This document shows positions 1-8,549 of a stretch of 64,000 bases of DNA, piece after piece. Location: assembly GCF_017744955.1 (NCBI RefSeq), contig NZ_JAGIAG010000002.1, forward strand, positions 372,001 to 436,000. Direction: 5' to 3'. A program made the position numbers and the translations under genes. A model generated the notes under the pieces. It saw only the letters and a list, made by a program, of their open reading frames with translations. It made no database searches and had not been told where the DNA came from. This DNA comes from Dokdonella sp. GTDB taxonomy: Bacteria > Pseudomonadota > Gammaproteobacteria > Xanthomonadales > Rhodanobacteraceae. The first letter of the stretch is position 1; each line of letters begins with the position of its first letter.

Positions 1-218
1 TCGGCAGCCTGCTCGCTGGCGACAAGGTGCCGCGCCTGACCGGCTCGCGCGTGCTCTACCGCGACGGCGTGCCGGTGGCCAAGCGCGTGGCCGGCGAGAT
101 CGTGCTGCTGGAGAGCGGCGACGCCGCGTTCGAGCAGACCGCGCGCATGCGCCTGCTGCGCGGCGTGGAACATGCCGAATCGGCGGTGGTGTTCGAGAGC
201 GAAGACGAGGCGGACTGA
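1..218 (+). CDS. lhr: C-terminal end of an Lhr-type DEAD/H helicase (partial)
   Basis: The reading frame is open from the first base of the window and ends at a TGA at 216-218, so only the last 71 or so residues are present. The segment reading LTGSRVLYRDGVPVA, followed by an alternating hydrophobic and acidic stretch, matches what I remember of the extreme C terminus of large Lhr ATP-dependent helicases, where a small beta-rich domain follows the helicase core. No helicase motif is inside the window, so the call rests on this tail alone. An internal GTG at 27 could be mistaken for a start, but the frame runs through it. Lhr proteins act in DNA repair. This gene does not appear to be linked to the two-component genes that follow. 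Confidence 0.6.
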   Translation, partial: GSLLAGDKVPRLTGSRVLYRDGVPVAKRVAGEIVLLESGDAAFEQTARMRLLRGVEHAESAVVFESEDEAD

Positions 219-296
219 GTCGCAGGGCGATCGCGCACGCGACGTCGCTCGACCCGGCGCCGACGCCGGCTGCCGCGCGGATCGGCATCGCCGAGC

Positions 297-325
297 TTCA
301 AACCGGACGCGAATCGGCTCATAGT
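297..325 (+). promoter_or_regulatory. Weak candidate promoter for the LytS-type kinase
   Basis: TTCAAA (297-302) and CATAGT (320-325) are separated by 17 bp and lie 26 bp before the GTG start at 352. Each hexamer matches the sigma70 consensus at four of six positions. This is weak evidence from sequence alone. Confidence 0.25.
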
Positions 326-351
326 GTGCGCCCCGTGAGAAGACCACCGCC

Positions 352-1458
352 GTGAACGCCATCGCCGTGTCGAACGCGCCGAAACCGGTTTCCGCCCGCT
401 CGGAACTCTCGTTCTGGCCGCTGCAGATCGCCGGCTGGTTCGGCTACTTCGCGCTCAATTTCACCGCGGCGATGGGCGACGGCAAGCCGTTGCACTACGT
501 GATCGCCTCCGCCTCGGTGGCGCTCTGCGGTTTCCTCATCACCAGCGTGCTGCGCCTGGGCTATCGGCATCTGTGGCATCTGTCCGTGCCGCGCATGGCG
601 GCCGGCGCCGCGGGGATGCTCGTCGTCGCCACGCTGGTGCTGATGAAGATCTACGTGGACGTCGTATTCCGCTGGTGCGAGGACTGCGAGATCCACAGCC
701 TGTTCGGCTACCTGTGGTACTTCGCCTCGATGTTCTACCTGCTGCTGTCGTGGAGCGGTCTCTACTTCGGCATCAAGTTCGCGCGCCAGTCGCAGCAGCA
801 GAAGGAAGCCGCGCTGCGCGCGCAGACGATCGCCCACGCGGCGCAGCTGAAGATGCTGCGCTATCAGCTCAATCCGCATTTCCTGTTCAACACGCTGAAC
901 GCGATCTCGACCCTGGTGCTCGACGACAAGCGCGACACCGCCTACCGCATGGTCGGCAGCCTGTCGGCGTTCCTGCGCCATTCGCTCGATTCCGATCCCG
1001 AGCAGCGCGTGACCCTGGCGCAGGAAGTCGAGGCGCTGGAACTCTATCTCGGCATCGAGCAGCTGCGGTTCGGCGAACGCCTCAAGGTCGAGATGGACAT
1101 CGATCCGGCGGTGCGCGACGCGCTGGTGCCGAGCCTGATCCTGCAGCCGCTGATCGAGAATGCGATCAAGTACGCCGTGTCCAAGCACGAGGAGGGCGCG
1201 CGCATCGAACTGGTCGCGCGCCGCGACGGCGGTGCGCCGGGCGAAGCCTGGCTCGACGTGCACCTGCGCGACGACGGCCCCGGCTACTGCGAAGCGGACG
1301 CCGCGCCGAACGGTCGCGCGCGCGTCGGCCTGACCAACACGCGCGAGCGCCTGCGCGTGCTCTACGGCGAGCGGCAGCGCTTCGAGATCGGCGCGTGCGT
1401 GCCGCACGGCGTCGACGTGCACATCCGCCTGCCGTTCGAGACCGCGGACGGACTCTGA
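352..1458 (+). CDS. LytS/AlgZ-type sensor histidine kinase
   Basis: Membrane histidine kinase of the His_kinase family (LytS, YehU, AlgZ type), 368 aa. The first 140 or so residues hold about four hydrophobic segments. The phospho-acceptor block NPHFLFNTLNAIS follows with His176, and then a HATPase domain with LIENAIKYA (N box) and DDGPGYC (G box). The family autophosphorylates on this His and passes phosphate to a LytTR regulator. The regulator gene starts one base after the stop codon here, so the pair is almost certainly one transcript. The start is a GTG with no strong ribosome site. No extracellular sensor domain is visible, so the signal is unknown. Confidence 0.88.
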   Translation: MNAIAVSNAPKPVSARSELSFWPLQIAGWFGYFALNFTAAMGDGKPLHYVIASASVALCGFLITSVLRLGYRHLWHLSVPRMAAGAAGMLVVATLVLMKIYVDVVFRWCEDCEIHSLFGYLWYFASMFYLLLSWSGLYFGIKFARQSQQQKEAALRAQTIAHAAQLKMLRYQLNPHFLFNTLNAISTLVLDDKRDTAYRMVGSLSAFLRHSLDSDPEQRVTLAQEVEALELYLGIEQLRFGERLKVEMDIDPAVRDALVPSLILQPLIENAIKYAVSKHEEGARIELVARRDGGAPGEAWLDVHLRDDGPGYCEADAAPNGRARVGLTNTRERLRVLYGERQRFEIGACVPHGVDVHIRLPFETADGL

Positions 1459-1459
1459 G

Positions 1460-2257
1460 ATGTCGACGATCCGCACGCTCATCGTCGACGACGAGCCGCT
1501 GGCGCGGCGCGGCCTGGAGCTGCGCCTGCGCCGGCACGCCGATGTCGAGATCGTCGGCGAGGCCGGCAACGGACGCGAGGCGTTCCACGCCATCTCCGCG
1601 CTGCGTCCGCAGCTGATGTTCCTCGACGTGCAGATGCCGGGCGTCGACGGCTTCGAGCTGCTGCGCGCGCTGCCGGCGACGCAGATCCCGTTGACCGTGT
1701 TCGTCACCGCCTACGACCAGTACGCGCTGGCGGCGTTCGCCGCGAGCGCGCTCGACTACCTGCTGAAGCCCGTCGACGACACGCGTCTGGACGAATCGGT
1801 CGAACGCGCGCGCGCGCGTCTCGTTTCGCGCAAGACCGAGGATCACTACGAACGCCTGCTCAAGCTGGTGGCGACCCTGCCCGATTCGGCGAAGACGCGG
1901 ATCGACGCCTTCCTCGCCGACGAGGACGCCCGCGCCGGCACCAAGCTGACGATCAAGGACGGCCAGCGCGTGCTGCGCGTCGACGTGGAGTCGATCCGCT
2001 GGATCGACGCCGCCGGCGACTACATGTGCATCCACACCGCCGACGGCACGCACGTCCTGCGCGGCACGATGCAGCAGCTCGAGCGCCGCCTCGATCCGCG
2101 CCGTTTCGCGCGCGTGCACCGCTCCAGCATCGTCAATCTCGACCGCGTGAAGGAAATGCGGCCGCATCTGAACGGCGAGTACTTCCTGGTGCTCGATTCC
2201 GGGCACGAACTGAAGCTGTCGCGCAGCTATCGCGACAAGGTGAAGTTGCTCACCTGA
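1460..2257 (+). CDS. LytTR-family response regulator (AlgR-like)
   Basis: Response regulator of 265 aa with an N-terminal receiver domain and a C-terminal LytTR DNA-binding domain. The receiver shows the acidic pocket DDE near residues 10-12, the phospho-acceptor Asp56 in FLDVQMPG, and the conserved Lys in YLLKP. The C-terminal 100 residues (IRWIDAAGDYMCI through HRSSIVNLD to LKLSRSYRDKV) have the LytTR pattern. It follows the LytS-like kinase with a one-base gap, the same arrangement as AlgZ/AlgR. A 13-bp direct repeat lies just downstream, before the efflux pump gene, and is a plausible binding site. Confidence 0.9.
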   Translation: MSTIRTLIVDDEPLARRGLELRLRRHADVEIVGEAGNGREAFHAISALRPQLMFLDVQMPGVDGFELLRALPATQIPLTVFVTAYDQYALAAFAASALDYLLKPVDDTRLDESVERARARLVSRKTEDHYERLLKLVATLPDSAKTRIDAFLADEDARAGTKLTIKDGQRVLRVDVESIRWIDAAGDYMCIHTADGTHVLRGTMQQLERRLDPRRFARVHRSSIVNLDRVKEMRPHLNGEYFLVLDSGHELKLSRSYRDKVKLLT

Positions 2258-2298
2258 GCGACGTCCGCCCGCCGTCGCACCGGCTGCGCGACGGCTCC

Positions 2299-2330
2299 AA
2301 CGCTTCGTCGCGCGCCGACAACGCTTCGTC
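2299..2330 (+). promoter_or_regulatory. Direct repeat, candidate LytTR/AlgR-type operator
   Basis: The 13-mer AACGCTTCGTCGC occurs perfectly twice, at 2299-2311 and 2318-2330 (period 19 bp), in the 165-bp gap between the response regulator and the RND permease. LytTR proteins bind paired direct repeats, and the AlgR box of Pseudomonas is CCGTTCGTC. The core CGCTTCGTC here matches it at seven of nine positions. The function is inferred. Confidence 0.45.
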
Positions 2331-2422
2331 GCAGACTCTGCAAACTTCCCGTGCGCGGCGCCTTCCAATCGGTCGATGCGCAGCGGAGGGCTGCGTACGG
2401 CCGACGTCGCGGGAAGCGCCCC

Positions 2423-5400
2423 ATGAAGATCATCGAAGCCTCGTTGAAGAATCCGATCGCCGTCGCGATGGCGGTCCTGCTCGTCTGCCTGCTCGGCCTG
2501 ATGAGCCTGCGCGAGCTGCCGCTGCAGCTGTTTCCCGACATCGACCGGCCGCAGATCTCGATCCAGACCAATTGGCGCGCGGCGTCGCCCGAGGAAGTCG
2601 AGGCCGAGCTGCTCGAACCGCAGGAGCAGGTGCTGCAGGGCGTGCCGGGCCTGGAGGAACTCGACGGCAACGCCTCCGCCGGCGGCAGCAACGTCAACCT
2701 GACCTTCGCCATCGGCACCGACATGAAGAACGCGCTGGTCGAAGTCATCGGCCGGCTCAACCGCGTGCGTTCGATCCCGAAGGATGCCGATCGCCCGATC
2801 GTGCAGATGGGCGGCAACAACGGTGGCGCGAACCAGACGCTGAGCTGGTTCTTCGTGCAGCTGCTGCCCGGCACCGCGGGCAAGATCGAGGACTATCGCC
2901 GACTGATCGAGAACACCGTCAAGCCGCGCATCGAGGCGGTGCCCGGCGTGGCGCAGGTGGTCGTCTACGCCGGTCCGCCGAACGAGGTGCGCATCACCGT
3001 CGACATGGCCAAGGCGGCGAGCCTGGGCGTGTCGATGGCCGACATCGCCACGCGCGCGGCGGCGGCCACCGACGTCTCCGGCGGCCAGGTCGACATCGGC
3101 CGCCAGCAGTTCCAGCTGCGCTACACCGGGCGCTACAAGCCCGAGCAGCTCGGCGCGCTGGTGCTGTCCTCGAATGCGGACAAGACCGTGCACCTCGGCG
3201 ACGTCGCCACGATCGAGGTGCGCCCGCCGCGGCGGCAGGCCTACGCCTACCAGAACGGCAACCCGGCGATCGGCCTGCAGATCGACAAGGTCAGCGGCGC
3301 GAACGTGCTGCAGACGTTGAACGCGGTCAAGCAGGTGGTCGCCGAGCTGCGCGACGGGCCGCTCAAGGCCAAGGGCCTGGGCATCGAGCAGTCGTTCGAC
3401 TCCTCGCTGTTCATCAATCGCGCGATCCACCTGCTCACCGAGAACCTGATCGTCGGTGCGCTGCTGTCGCTGCTGTGCGTGTGGTGGTTCATGCGCGACG
3501 CGCGGGCGACAGTGCTGATCGCGGCGGCGATCCCGGTCTGCCTGCTCGCCACGTTCACCGTGCTGCAGCTGAGCGGACACACTCTGAACGTGATCTCGCT
3601 CGCCGGCCTCGCGTTCGCGGTCGGCATGGTGGTCGAGGGCGCGATCGTCGTCTCGGGCAACATCCTGCGCCTGAAGGAAAGCGGCATGACGCCGTACGAG
3701 GCCACGCTCGTCGGCACGCAGCAGGTCGTCGGCGCGCTGATCGCCTCGACCATCACCACCATCGCGGTGTTCCTGCCGGTGATGTTCCTGCGCGACGTCG
3801 AGGGTCAGATCTTCTCCGACCTGGCGCTGACGATCTCGATCGCGGTGGCCATTTCGGTGGTCGTCGCGATCACCGCGCTGCCGGCGTCGGCGGGCTGGCT
3901 GAAGGCGAAGAAGCTCAAGTCCGGCTACGGCGACGGCTGGCCGTGGCTGACCGACAAGATCATGGCCTGGACCGACACGCGGCCCCGGCAGATCGGCTGG
4001 GTGCTCGCGCTGCTGGTGCTGCCGCTGGTCGCGTCGTACGTATTCATGCCGCGCCTGGACTACCTGCCGCCGGTCAAGCGGGCGGCGATCGATTCCATCG
4101 TCAACTTCCCGCCGGGCATGCCGCCGGAGGTGATCGATCGCGAAATCATCCCGACGATCCTCGAACGCATGAAGCCGTACATGGCGGGGACCAAGCAGCC
4201 GCAGCTGAAGAACTGGTTCGTGAACGTCTTCCCGGGCGGCGGCGGCTCGGTCGGCGCGCGCGTCGTCGACGAATCGCGTATCGGCGAACTGGAACGCATC
4301 ATGCGCGAGGAGATCATGGTCGGCTTTCCCGACACGCGCGTGTTCACCCTCGAAGGCAACCTGTTCGGCGGCTTCGGCGGTTCGGCGCGGGCGGTGTCGA
4401 TCCACTTGCAGGGCGAGGACGCGGCGAAGCTGTATCAGGTCGCCGACGCCGGCCGCCGATTGCTGGAAGCGAAGTTTCCCGGCGCCATCGTGCAGGCGTT
4501 TCCGCCGACCGACGCCGCGCAGCTCGAACTGCACGCGGTGCCGGACGATCGCCGCATCGCCGAGGCGGGCTGGGATCGCGTCGCGCTCGGCGAGATCGTG
4601 CGCGCGCTCGGCGACGGCGCCTGGCTCGGCGAATACTTCAACGGCGAAGAGCGCGTGCCGGTGATCCTGCGCGCGAGCGCGGGGCAGACGCCGGAAGAGC
4701 TGGCGCAGACGCCGATCGTCGCGCCGAACGGCAAGGTGGTCACCGTCGGCGAGATGGTGCGCCTGGAGACGTCGCTCGGTCCGGCGCAGATCCGCCGCCT
4801 GGACCATCGCCGCACGGTGACGCTGACGATGGACCCGCCGCCGACGCTGGCGCTCGAAACCGCGCTGGCGATGATCGACAAGGACATCGTGCCGACGCTG
4901 CGCAGCCAGTTCCCCGACGGCACCATCCGCCTCGCCGGCAGCGCCGACCGCCTCGACCGCATCGTCGGTACGATCGGCAAGAACTTCCTGCTCGCGCTGT
5001 TCGTGCTCGGCCTGCTGATGGCGGCGATGTTCAAGTCGCTGCGCTACGCGCTGATCGTCGTGCTGACCGTGCCGCTGGCGCTGATCGGCGGCATGCTCGG
5101 CCTGCGCGTGCTCGGCCTGTTCTCGTTCCAGCCGCTCGACCTGCTGTCGATGATCGGTTTCATCATGATGGTCGGCGTGGTGGTCAACCACGCGATCTTG
5201 CTGGTCGACCTGACGCGCCACGCGCAGATGAGCGGCGCGCCTCTCGCGGAGGCGATCCGCATGTCGCTCAACCAGCGCCTGCGCGCGATCCTCGCCTCGA
5301 CCCTGACCGGCGCGCTCGGCGCGCTGCCGATGGCGATCAATCCCGGCCCCGGCAGCGTGATCTATCGCGGCCTCGCTGCCGTCAACGTCGGCGGCGTGGT

Positions 5401-5533
5401 GGTCAGCCTGGTCTTCTCGCTGCTGCTGCTGCCGAGCCTGATACGGCTGTTCTTCCCCGGCGAGAGCCGCTCCGTCGCGCTCGCGCCGCCGCACCACGAG
5501 CGGCCGCGGCTGGTGGAGGTGGAGGCCGCGTGA
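2423..5533 (+). CDS. RND-family efflux transporter permease
   Basis: Inner-membrane proton-driven efflux permease of the AcrB/HAE superfamily, 1036 aa, the usual length. The N terminus MKIIEASLKNPIAVAMAVLL is a typical first transmembrane helix. Two periplasmic loops and two blocks of membrane helices follow in the expected order. I chose the ATG at 2423 because the extra upstream codons do not resemble the family. In transmembrane helix 4 the usual VDD or VDN proton-relay motif reads VVEGAIVV (Glu405, Gly406), and in helix 10 the AcrB AKNAIL motif reads VVNHAIL. Helix 4 is therefore non-canonical. A small secreted protein and the adaptor follow on the same strand. No outer-membrane channel gene is adjacent, so it presumably shares a TolC-type channel. 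Confidence 0.9.
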   Translation: MKIIEASLKNPIAVAMAVLLVCLLGLMSLRELPLQLFPDIDRPQISIQTNWRAASPEEVEAELLEPQEQVLQGVPGLEELDGNASAGGSNVNLTFAIGTDMKNALVEVIGRLNRVRSIPKDADRPIVQMGGNNGGANQTLSWFFVQLLPGTAGKIEDYRRLIENTVKPRIEAVPGVAQVVVYAGPPNEVRITVDMAKAASLGVSMADIATRAAAATDVSGGQVDIGRQQFQLRYTGRYKPEQLGALVLSSNADKTVHLGDVATIEVRPPRRQAYAYQNGNPAIGLQIDKVSGANVLQTLNAVKQVVAELRDGPLKAKGLGIEQSFDSSLFINRAIHLLTENLIVGALLSLLCVWWFMRDARATVLIAAAIPVCLLATFTVLQLSGHTLNVISLAGLAFAVGMVVEGAIVVSGNILRLKESGMTPYEATLVGTQQVVGALIASTITTIAVFLPVMFLRDVEGQIFSDLALTISIAVAISVVVAITALPASAGWLKAKKLKSGYGDGWPWLTDKIMAWTDTRPRQIGWVLALLVLPLVASYVFMPRLDYLPPVKRAAIDSIVNFPPGMPPEVIDREIIPTILERMKPYMAGTKQPQLKNWFVNVFPGGGGSVGARVVDESRIGELERIMREEIMVGFPDTRVFTLEGNLFGGFGGSARAVSIHLQGEDAAKLYQVADAGRRLLEAKFPGAIVQAFPPTDAAQLELHAVPDDRRIAEAGWDRVALGEIVRALGDGAWLGEYFNGEERVPVILRASAGQTPEELAQTPIVAPNGKVVTVGEMVRLETSLGPAQIRRLDHRRTVTLTMDPPPTLALETALAMIDKDIVPTLRSQFPDGTIRLAGSADRLDRIVGTIGKNFLLALFVLGLLMAAMFKSLRYALIVVLTVPLALIGGMLGLRVLGLFSFQPLDLLSMIGFIMMVGVVVNHAILLVDLTRHAQMSGAPLAEAIRMSLNQRLRAILASTLTGALGALPMAINPGPGSVIYRGLAAVNVGGVVVSLVFSLLLLPSLIRLFFPGESRSVALAPPHHERPRLVEVEAA

Positions 5534-5540
5534 TTCCTTC

Positions 5541-5624
5541 GACGCGGATTTGCGCGGATGGACGCGAATGGAGCAAATGAACAAATCCAGTGCTCCATCC
5601 GCGTCCATCCGTCCAATCCGCGTC
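5541..5624. repeat. Near-perfect long inverted repeat inside the efflux operon
   Basis: The arms are 5541-5575 and 5591-5624, about 34-35 bp each with only a few differences and a 15-bp loop. Each arm begins GACGCGGATT and ends ATGGAGCA when read into the loop. The hairpin occupies nearly all of the permease-to-next-gene gap and would fold strongly in the transcript. It resembles the degenerate GCGGATGGACGCG-type intergenic repeats I know from this bacterial order. No coding content. Confidence 0.8.
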
Positions 5625-5650
5625 AAAAGCTCTACATCAGGAGAAAAAAC

Positions 5651-6100
5651 ATGTCGGCAGGAATCCAGAGTTTGCTCGTCGGCGCTTCGTTCGCGCTGTG
5701 GGCGGCGTGCGCGAGCGCGCAGACCGATCAGGACACCGTGCGTGCGATCGAGGCGACCGCCTACGACTACATGGACGGCCAATTGGAAGGCGACGCCGAT
5801 CGTGTGGCGCGGGCGCTGCATCCGGACCTGGCCAAGCGCACCGTCCGGCCGGCTTCGGCCTATGAGAGCCTGGCGCTCGGACGGATGACGTCCGACGAGC
5901 TGATTGGTTTGACGCGCAAGGGCGCGCTGAAGACGCCGAAGGAGCAGTGGCAGCGATCGGTCAAGGTGCTCCAGGTCGACCAGGACATCGCGACCGTGCG
6001 GCTGGAGAGCCCGTGGTTCGTCGATCACCTGCAAATGGGCAGGTTCGGCGACCGCTGGGTGATCGTGAATGCGCTCTGGCATCGGAAGCCACGTCAGTGA
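5651..6100 (+). CDS. Secreted NTF2-like / lumazine-binding-like protein
   Basis: Predicted periplasmic protein of 149 aa with a signal peptide of about 24 residues ending in CASAQ. The mature part (YDYMDGQLEGDADRVARALH, then a conserved strand ending near WVIVNALW) resembles small NTF2-like or putative lumazine-binding domains, which bind small ligands or act as accessory proteins. The start is fixed by CAGGAG at 5638-5643. It lies between the permease and the adaptor of an RND pump, an unusual position. That suggests a role in substrate handling, but nothing in the sequence proves it. Confidence 0.7.
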   Translation: MSAGIQSLLVGASFALWAACASAQTDQDTVRAIEATAYDYMDGQLEGDADRVARALHPDLAKRTVRPASAYESLALGRMTSDELIGLTRKGALKTPKEQWQRSVKVLQVDQDIATVRLESPWFVDHLQMGRFGDRWVIVNALWHRKPRQ

Positions 6101-6161
6101 TTCTCGAACGGACCGCTCCTCGCACGCCGGGGCAATTCCCATCTTTCATCTGGACCCAGCC

Positions 6162-7211
6162 ATGAAGAAGACACTCGCGACGGCACTGATCGTCTTGCTG
6201 TACGCAACCGCGCAGGCGCAGACGGCGAGCGCGCCGCCGGCGATCGTGGAGGTCGGCCAGGCGACCGCCTCGACGCTCGCGCCGCTGCGCTGGGTGCCGG
6301 GCAGCGTGGTCAGCCGCGACGACGCCAAGATCGCCAGCGCCGAAGCCGGCAGGCTCGATTTCGTCGCCGAGGTCGGTGCGCGCGTGAAGGTCGGCGAGCG
6401 CCTGGCCAAGCTCGACGATCAGGCGCTGCGCCTGCGCCGCGAAGAGCTGCTCGCCGAACTGCGCCGTACCGAGGCCAAGCAGGCGCTGTCGAAGACCCAG
6501 CTCGAACGTCTGCGCAAGCTCGAAGCCAACAGCGCGATCGCGCGCGCGCAGCTCGACGAGGCGCAGGCGACGCTGGAGACCGACGGGCAGACCGCCGCGC
6601 GGGCGCGCGCGCAGCTGCGCCAGGTCGAATACGACATCAGCCAGGCCGACGTGCGCGCGCCGTTCTCCGGCATCGTCACCGAACGCTATGCGCAGCGTGG
6701 GGAATATCTGCAGGTCGGCGCGAACATCGTGCACTTCGTCGACGTCGAGCGCATCGAGGCGCGCGTGCAGGCGCCGCTCGCGCTGGCCGACAAGGTCCGC
6801 TCCGGCATGCAGGTCAGTGTGCGCGCCGGCGGCGTGGAGCGGCCGGCGACGGTGCGTGCGGTGGTCCCGGTCGGCGACGAGCGCGCGCGCCAGTTCGAGC
6901 TGCGCGTCGGTGTCGATCCGGCCTATGCGCTGGTCGGCAGCGCGGTCGAGGTGGCGCTGCCGGAAATGGCCACGACGGCCGAGACCGCGCTGGCGGTGCC
7001 GCGCGATGCGCTGGTGCGGCGCACGGATCGGACCTACGTCGTGCGCGTTTCCGGCGACAACACGGCCGAGCAGGTCGCGGTGACGCCGGGCACGAGCAGC
7101 GGCGACCAGGTCGAAGTGCGCGGCGCGCTGAACATCGGCGATCGCCTGGTCGTGCGCGGAGCCGAGCGCCTCAGCGCCGGCCAGGCGGTATCGGTGCAGT
7201 CGGGGAGCTGA
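6162..7211 (+). CDS. RND periplasmic adaptor (membrane fusion protein)
   Basis: Membrane fusion protein of 349 aa that should link the upstream permease to an outer-membrane channel. It has a cleavable signal peptide (ending near AQAQT), a lipoyl-like half (SAEAGRLDFVAEVGARVKVG), an alpha-helical hairpin rich in LRKLEANSAIARAQLDEAQ, the second lipoyl half (DVRAPFSGIVTERYAQ), and a beta-barrel region. The ATG at 6162 begins a proper signal peptide, and the longer upstream frame does not. The family usually precedes the permease. Here it comes last, after the small secreted protein. Confidence 0.88.
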   Translation: MKKTLATALIVLLYATAQAQTASAPPAIVEVGQATASTLAPLRWVPGSVVSRDDAKIASAEAGRLDFVAEVGARVKVGERLAKLDDQALRLRREELLAELRRTEAKQALSKTQLERLRKLEANSAIARAQLDEAQATLETDGQTAARARAQLRQVEYDISQADVRAPFSGIVTERYAQRGEYLQVGANIVHFVDVERIEARVQAPLALADKVRSGMQVSVRAGGVERPATVRAVVPVGDERARQFELRVGVDPAYALVGSAVEVALPEMATTAETALAVPRDALVRRTDRTYVVRVSGDNTAEQVAVTPGTSSGDQVEVRGALNIGDRLVVRGAERLSAGQAVSVQSGS

Positions 7212-7293
7212 TCGCGGTGCGATTCGGCGAAACGGCCGCTTTGCGGCGACCGTTCCGTGCGGGGCAGGGGAGCGCTTTCCCTTTCGGGCGCGC

Positions 7294-7785
7294 TCACGCT
7301 TCCTTGTTGCGCGCGCGCATGACGCGCTGCTTCTCGCGGTTCCAGTCGCGTTCCTTCTCGGTGTCGCGCTTGTCGTGCTCCTGCTTGCCGCGCGCGAGAC
7401 CGAGGTCGATCTTCACCCGGTTCGACTTCCAGTACAGCGACAGCGGCACCAGCGTATAGCCCTTGCGTTCGATCGCGCCGATCAGCTTGTCGATCTCCTC
7501 GCGATGCAGCAGCAGCTTGCGCGTGCGACGGTCGTCGGCGACGACGTGGGTCGAGGCCGAGATCAACGGCACGATCGAGGCGCCGAACAGGAAGATCTCG
7601 CCGTTGCGCACGATCGCGTAGGCGTCGCCGAGGTTGACGCGCCCGGCGCGCAGGCTCTTCACTTCCCAGCCCTGCAGCGCGACGCCGGCTTCGTAGTGCT
7701 CGTCGATGTGGTACTCGTGACGCGCGCGCTTGTTCTGCGCGATCGTGCCGGTGCCGCTTTTTTCCTTGGTCTTTTGCTTGGCCAT
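7294..7785 (-). CDS. smpB: SsrA-binding protein SmpB
   Basis: 163-aa tmRNA-binding protein needed for trans-translation, which frees stalled ribosomes and tags their products. The core is clear: [11 protein letters not shown], the segment [12 protein letters not shown], and the helical tail [19 protein letters not shown] that enters the mRNA channel. The ATG at 7785 gives the family's usual start MAKQKTK. It is transcribed away from ratA with only 24 bp between the two start codons, and it converges with the efflux adaptor. The tmRNA gene itself is not in the window. Confidence 0.96.
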   Translation of the reverse strand: MAKQKTKEKSGTGTIAQNKRARHEYHIDEHYEAGVALQGWEVKSLRAGRVNLGDAYAIVRNGEIFLFGASIVPLISASTHVVADDRRTRKLLLHREEIDKLIGAIERKGYTLVPLSLYWKSNRVKIDLGLARGKQEHDKRDTEKERDWNREKQRVMRARNKEA

Positions 7786-7791
7786 GTCCAC

Positions 7792-7797
7792 TACAAT
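7792..7797 (+). promoter_or_regulatory. Candidate -10 element for ratA
   Basis: TACAAT lies 12 bp before the ratA ATG at 7810 in the short gap between divergent starts. It fits a sigma70 -10 element. I see no good -35. If it is used, the ratA leader would be only a few bases long. Confidence 0.35.
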
Positions 7798-7809
7798 TCC
7801 GCAACTACG

Positions 7810-8244
7810 ATGATCCAGATCCGCCGCCACGCCCTGGTCCGCCAAACGCCCGAACGGATGTTCGACCTCGTCAACGACGTCGAAGCATACCCGAGGCGCT
7901 TTCCGTGGTGCGCCGGCGCGCGCATCCTCGAACGCATCGGCGACGGCGAGATGGTGGCCCAGCTCGACCTGCGCTTCGCCGGCATGACGCAGACCTTCAC
8001 CACCCGCAACACGCTGGAACGGCCGCAGCGCCTGCGCCTCACGCTGGTCGACGGGCCGCTGCGCGCGCTCGAAGGCGAATGGACCTTCGCGCCGCTCGGC
8101 GAGGACGGCTGCAAGATCACTCTCGCCCTCGATTTCGACTACAGCGGGCGCCTCGTCGGCACCGCGTTGCGGCTCGGTTTCCAGGGGCTCGCCAACCGCA
8201 TGGTCGACGATTTCTGCGCCGCCGCGGCGAAGGCCGATGGCTGA
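7810..8244 (+). CDS. ratA: RatA/COQ10-family START-like protein
   Basis: 144-aa protein of the polyketide cyclase/COQ10 START-like fold. Signature segments are [19 protein letters not shown] near the N terminus and [11 protein letters not shown] in the C-terminal helix. In E. coli the orthologue was described as a toxin that blocks 70S assembly. In mitochondria the family binds ubiquinone, and that broader role is the safer reading. It overlaps rnfH by 8 bp and is transcribed away from smpB, the standard arrangement in many gammaproteobacteria. Confidence 0.92.
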   Translation: MIQIRRHALVRQTPERMFDLVNDVEAYPRRFPWCAGARILERIGDGEMVAQLDLRFAGMTQTFTTRNTLERPQRLRLTLVDGPLRALEGEWTFAPLGEDGCKITLALDFDYSGRLVGTALRLGFQGLANRMVDDFCAAAAKADG

Positions 8245-8542
8245 TCCGCACGATTCGATCGCGGTCGAGGTCGCCTACGCGGAACCGCAGCGGCAGTTCC
8301 TGCGGCGTGTCGAACTGCGCTCCGGCGCCACCGTCGCCGACGCGATCCACGCCTCGGAGGTCGAGCGGGAATGCGCGATCGACCCGGCGGCGCTGGCGAT
8401 CGGCATCTGGTCGAAAGCGGTCGATCGCGGGGCGCTGCTGCGCGACGGCGATCGCGTCGAGCTGTACCGCCCGCTGCAGGTCGATCCGAAGGAAGCGCGC
8501 CGGCGGCGCGCCGAACGCGCGCCGCTCAAGCCCAAGCGGTAG
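8237..8542 (+). CDS. rnfH: RnfH-family ubiquitin-like protein
   Basis: 101-aa beta-grasp protein of the RnfH family (UPF0125). The segments [18 protein letters not shown] and [23 protein letters not shown] are typical. Its function is not settled: it was named for linkage to rnf genes and was once proposed as the antitoxin partner of RatA. It overlaps the end of ratA by 8 bp, so the two are translated from one message. It ends 7 bp from the convergent bamE stop. Confidence 0.93.
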   Translation: MADPHDSIAVEVAYAEPQRQFLRRVELRSGATVADAIHASEVERECAIDPAALAIGIWSKAVDRGALLRDGDRVELYRPLQVDPKEARRRRAERAPLKPKR

Positions 8543-8549
8543 GGGCCGC

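Noticed and set aside
1166..6142. Very long open frame on the minus strand across the regulator and the RND pump
   Set aside because: It is antisense to well-recognised genes. Its product is Arg/His/Gln-rich low-complexity sequence typical of GC-rich shadow frames.
7810..8542. RatA-RnfH as a true toxin-antitoxin system
   Set aside because: The pair is conserved as housekeeping genes next to smpB, and RatA is best seen as a COQ10-like protein. Nothing here suggests an addiction module.
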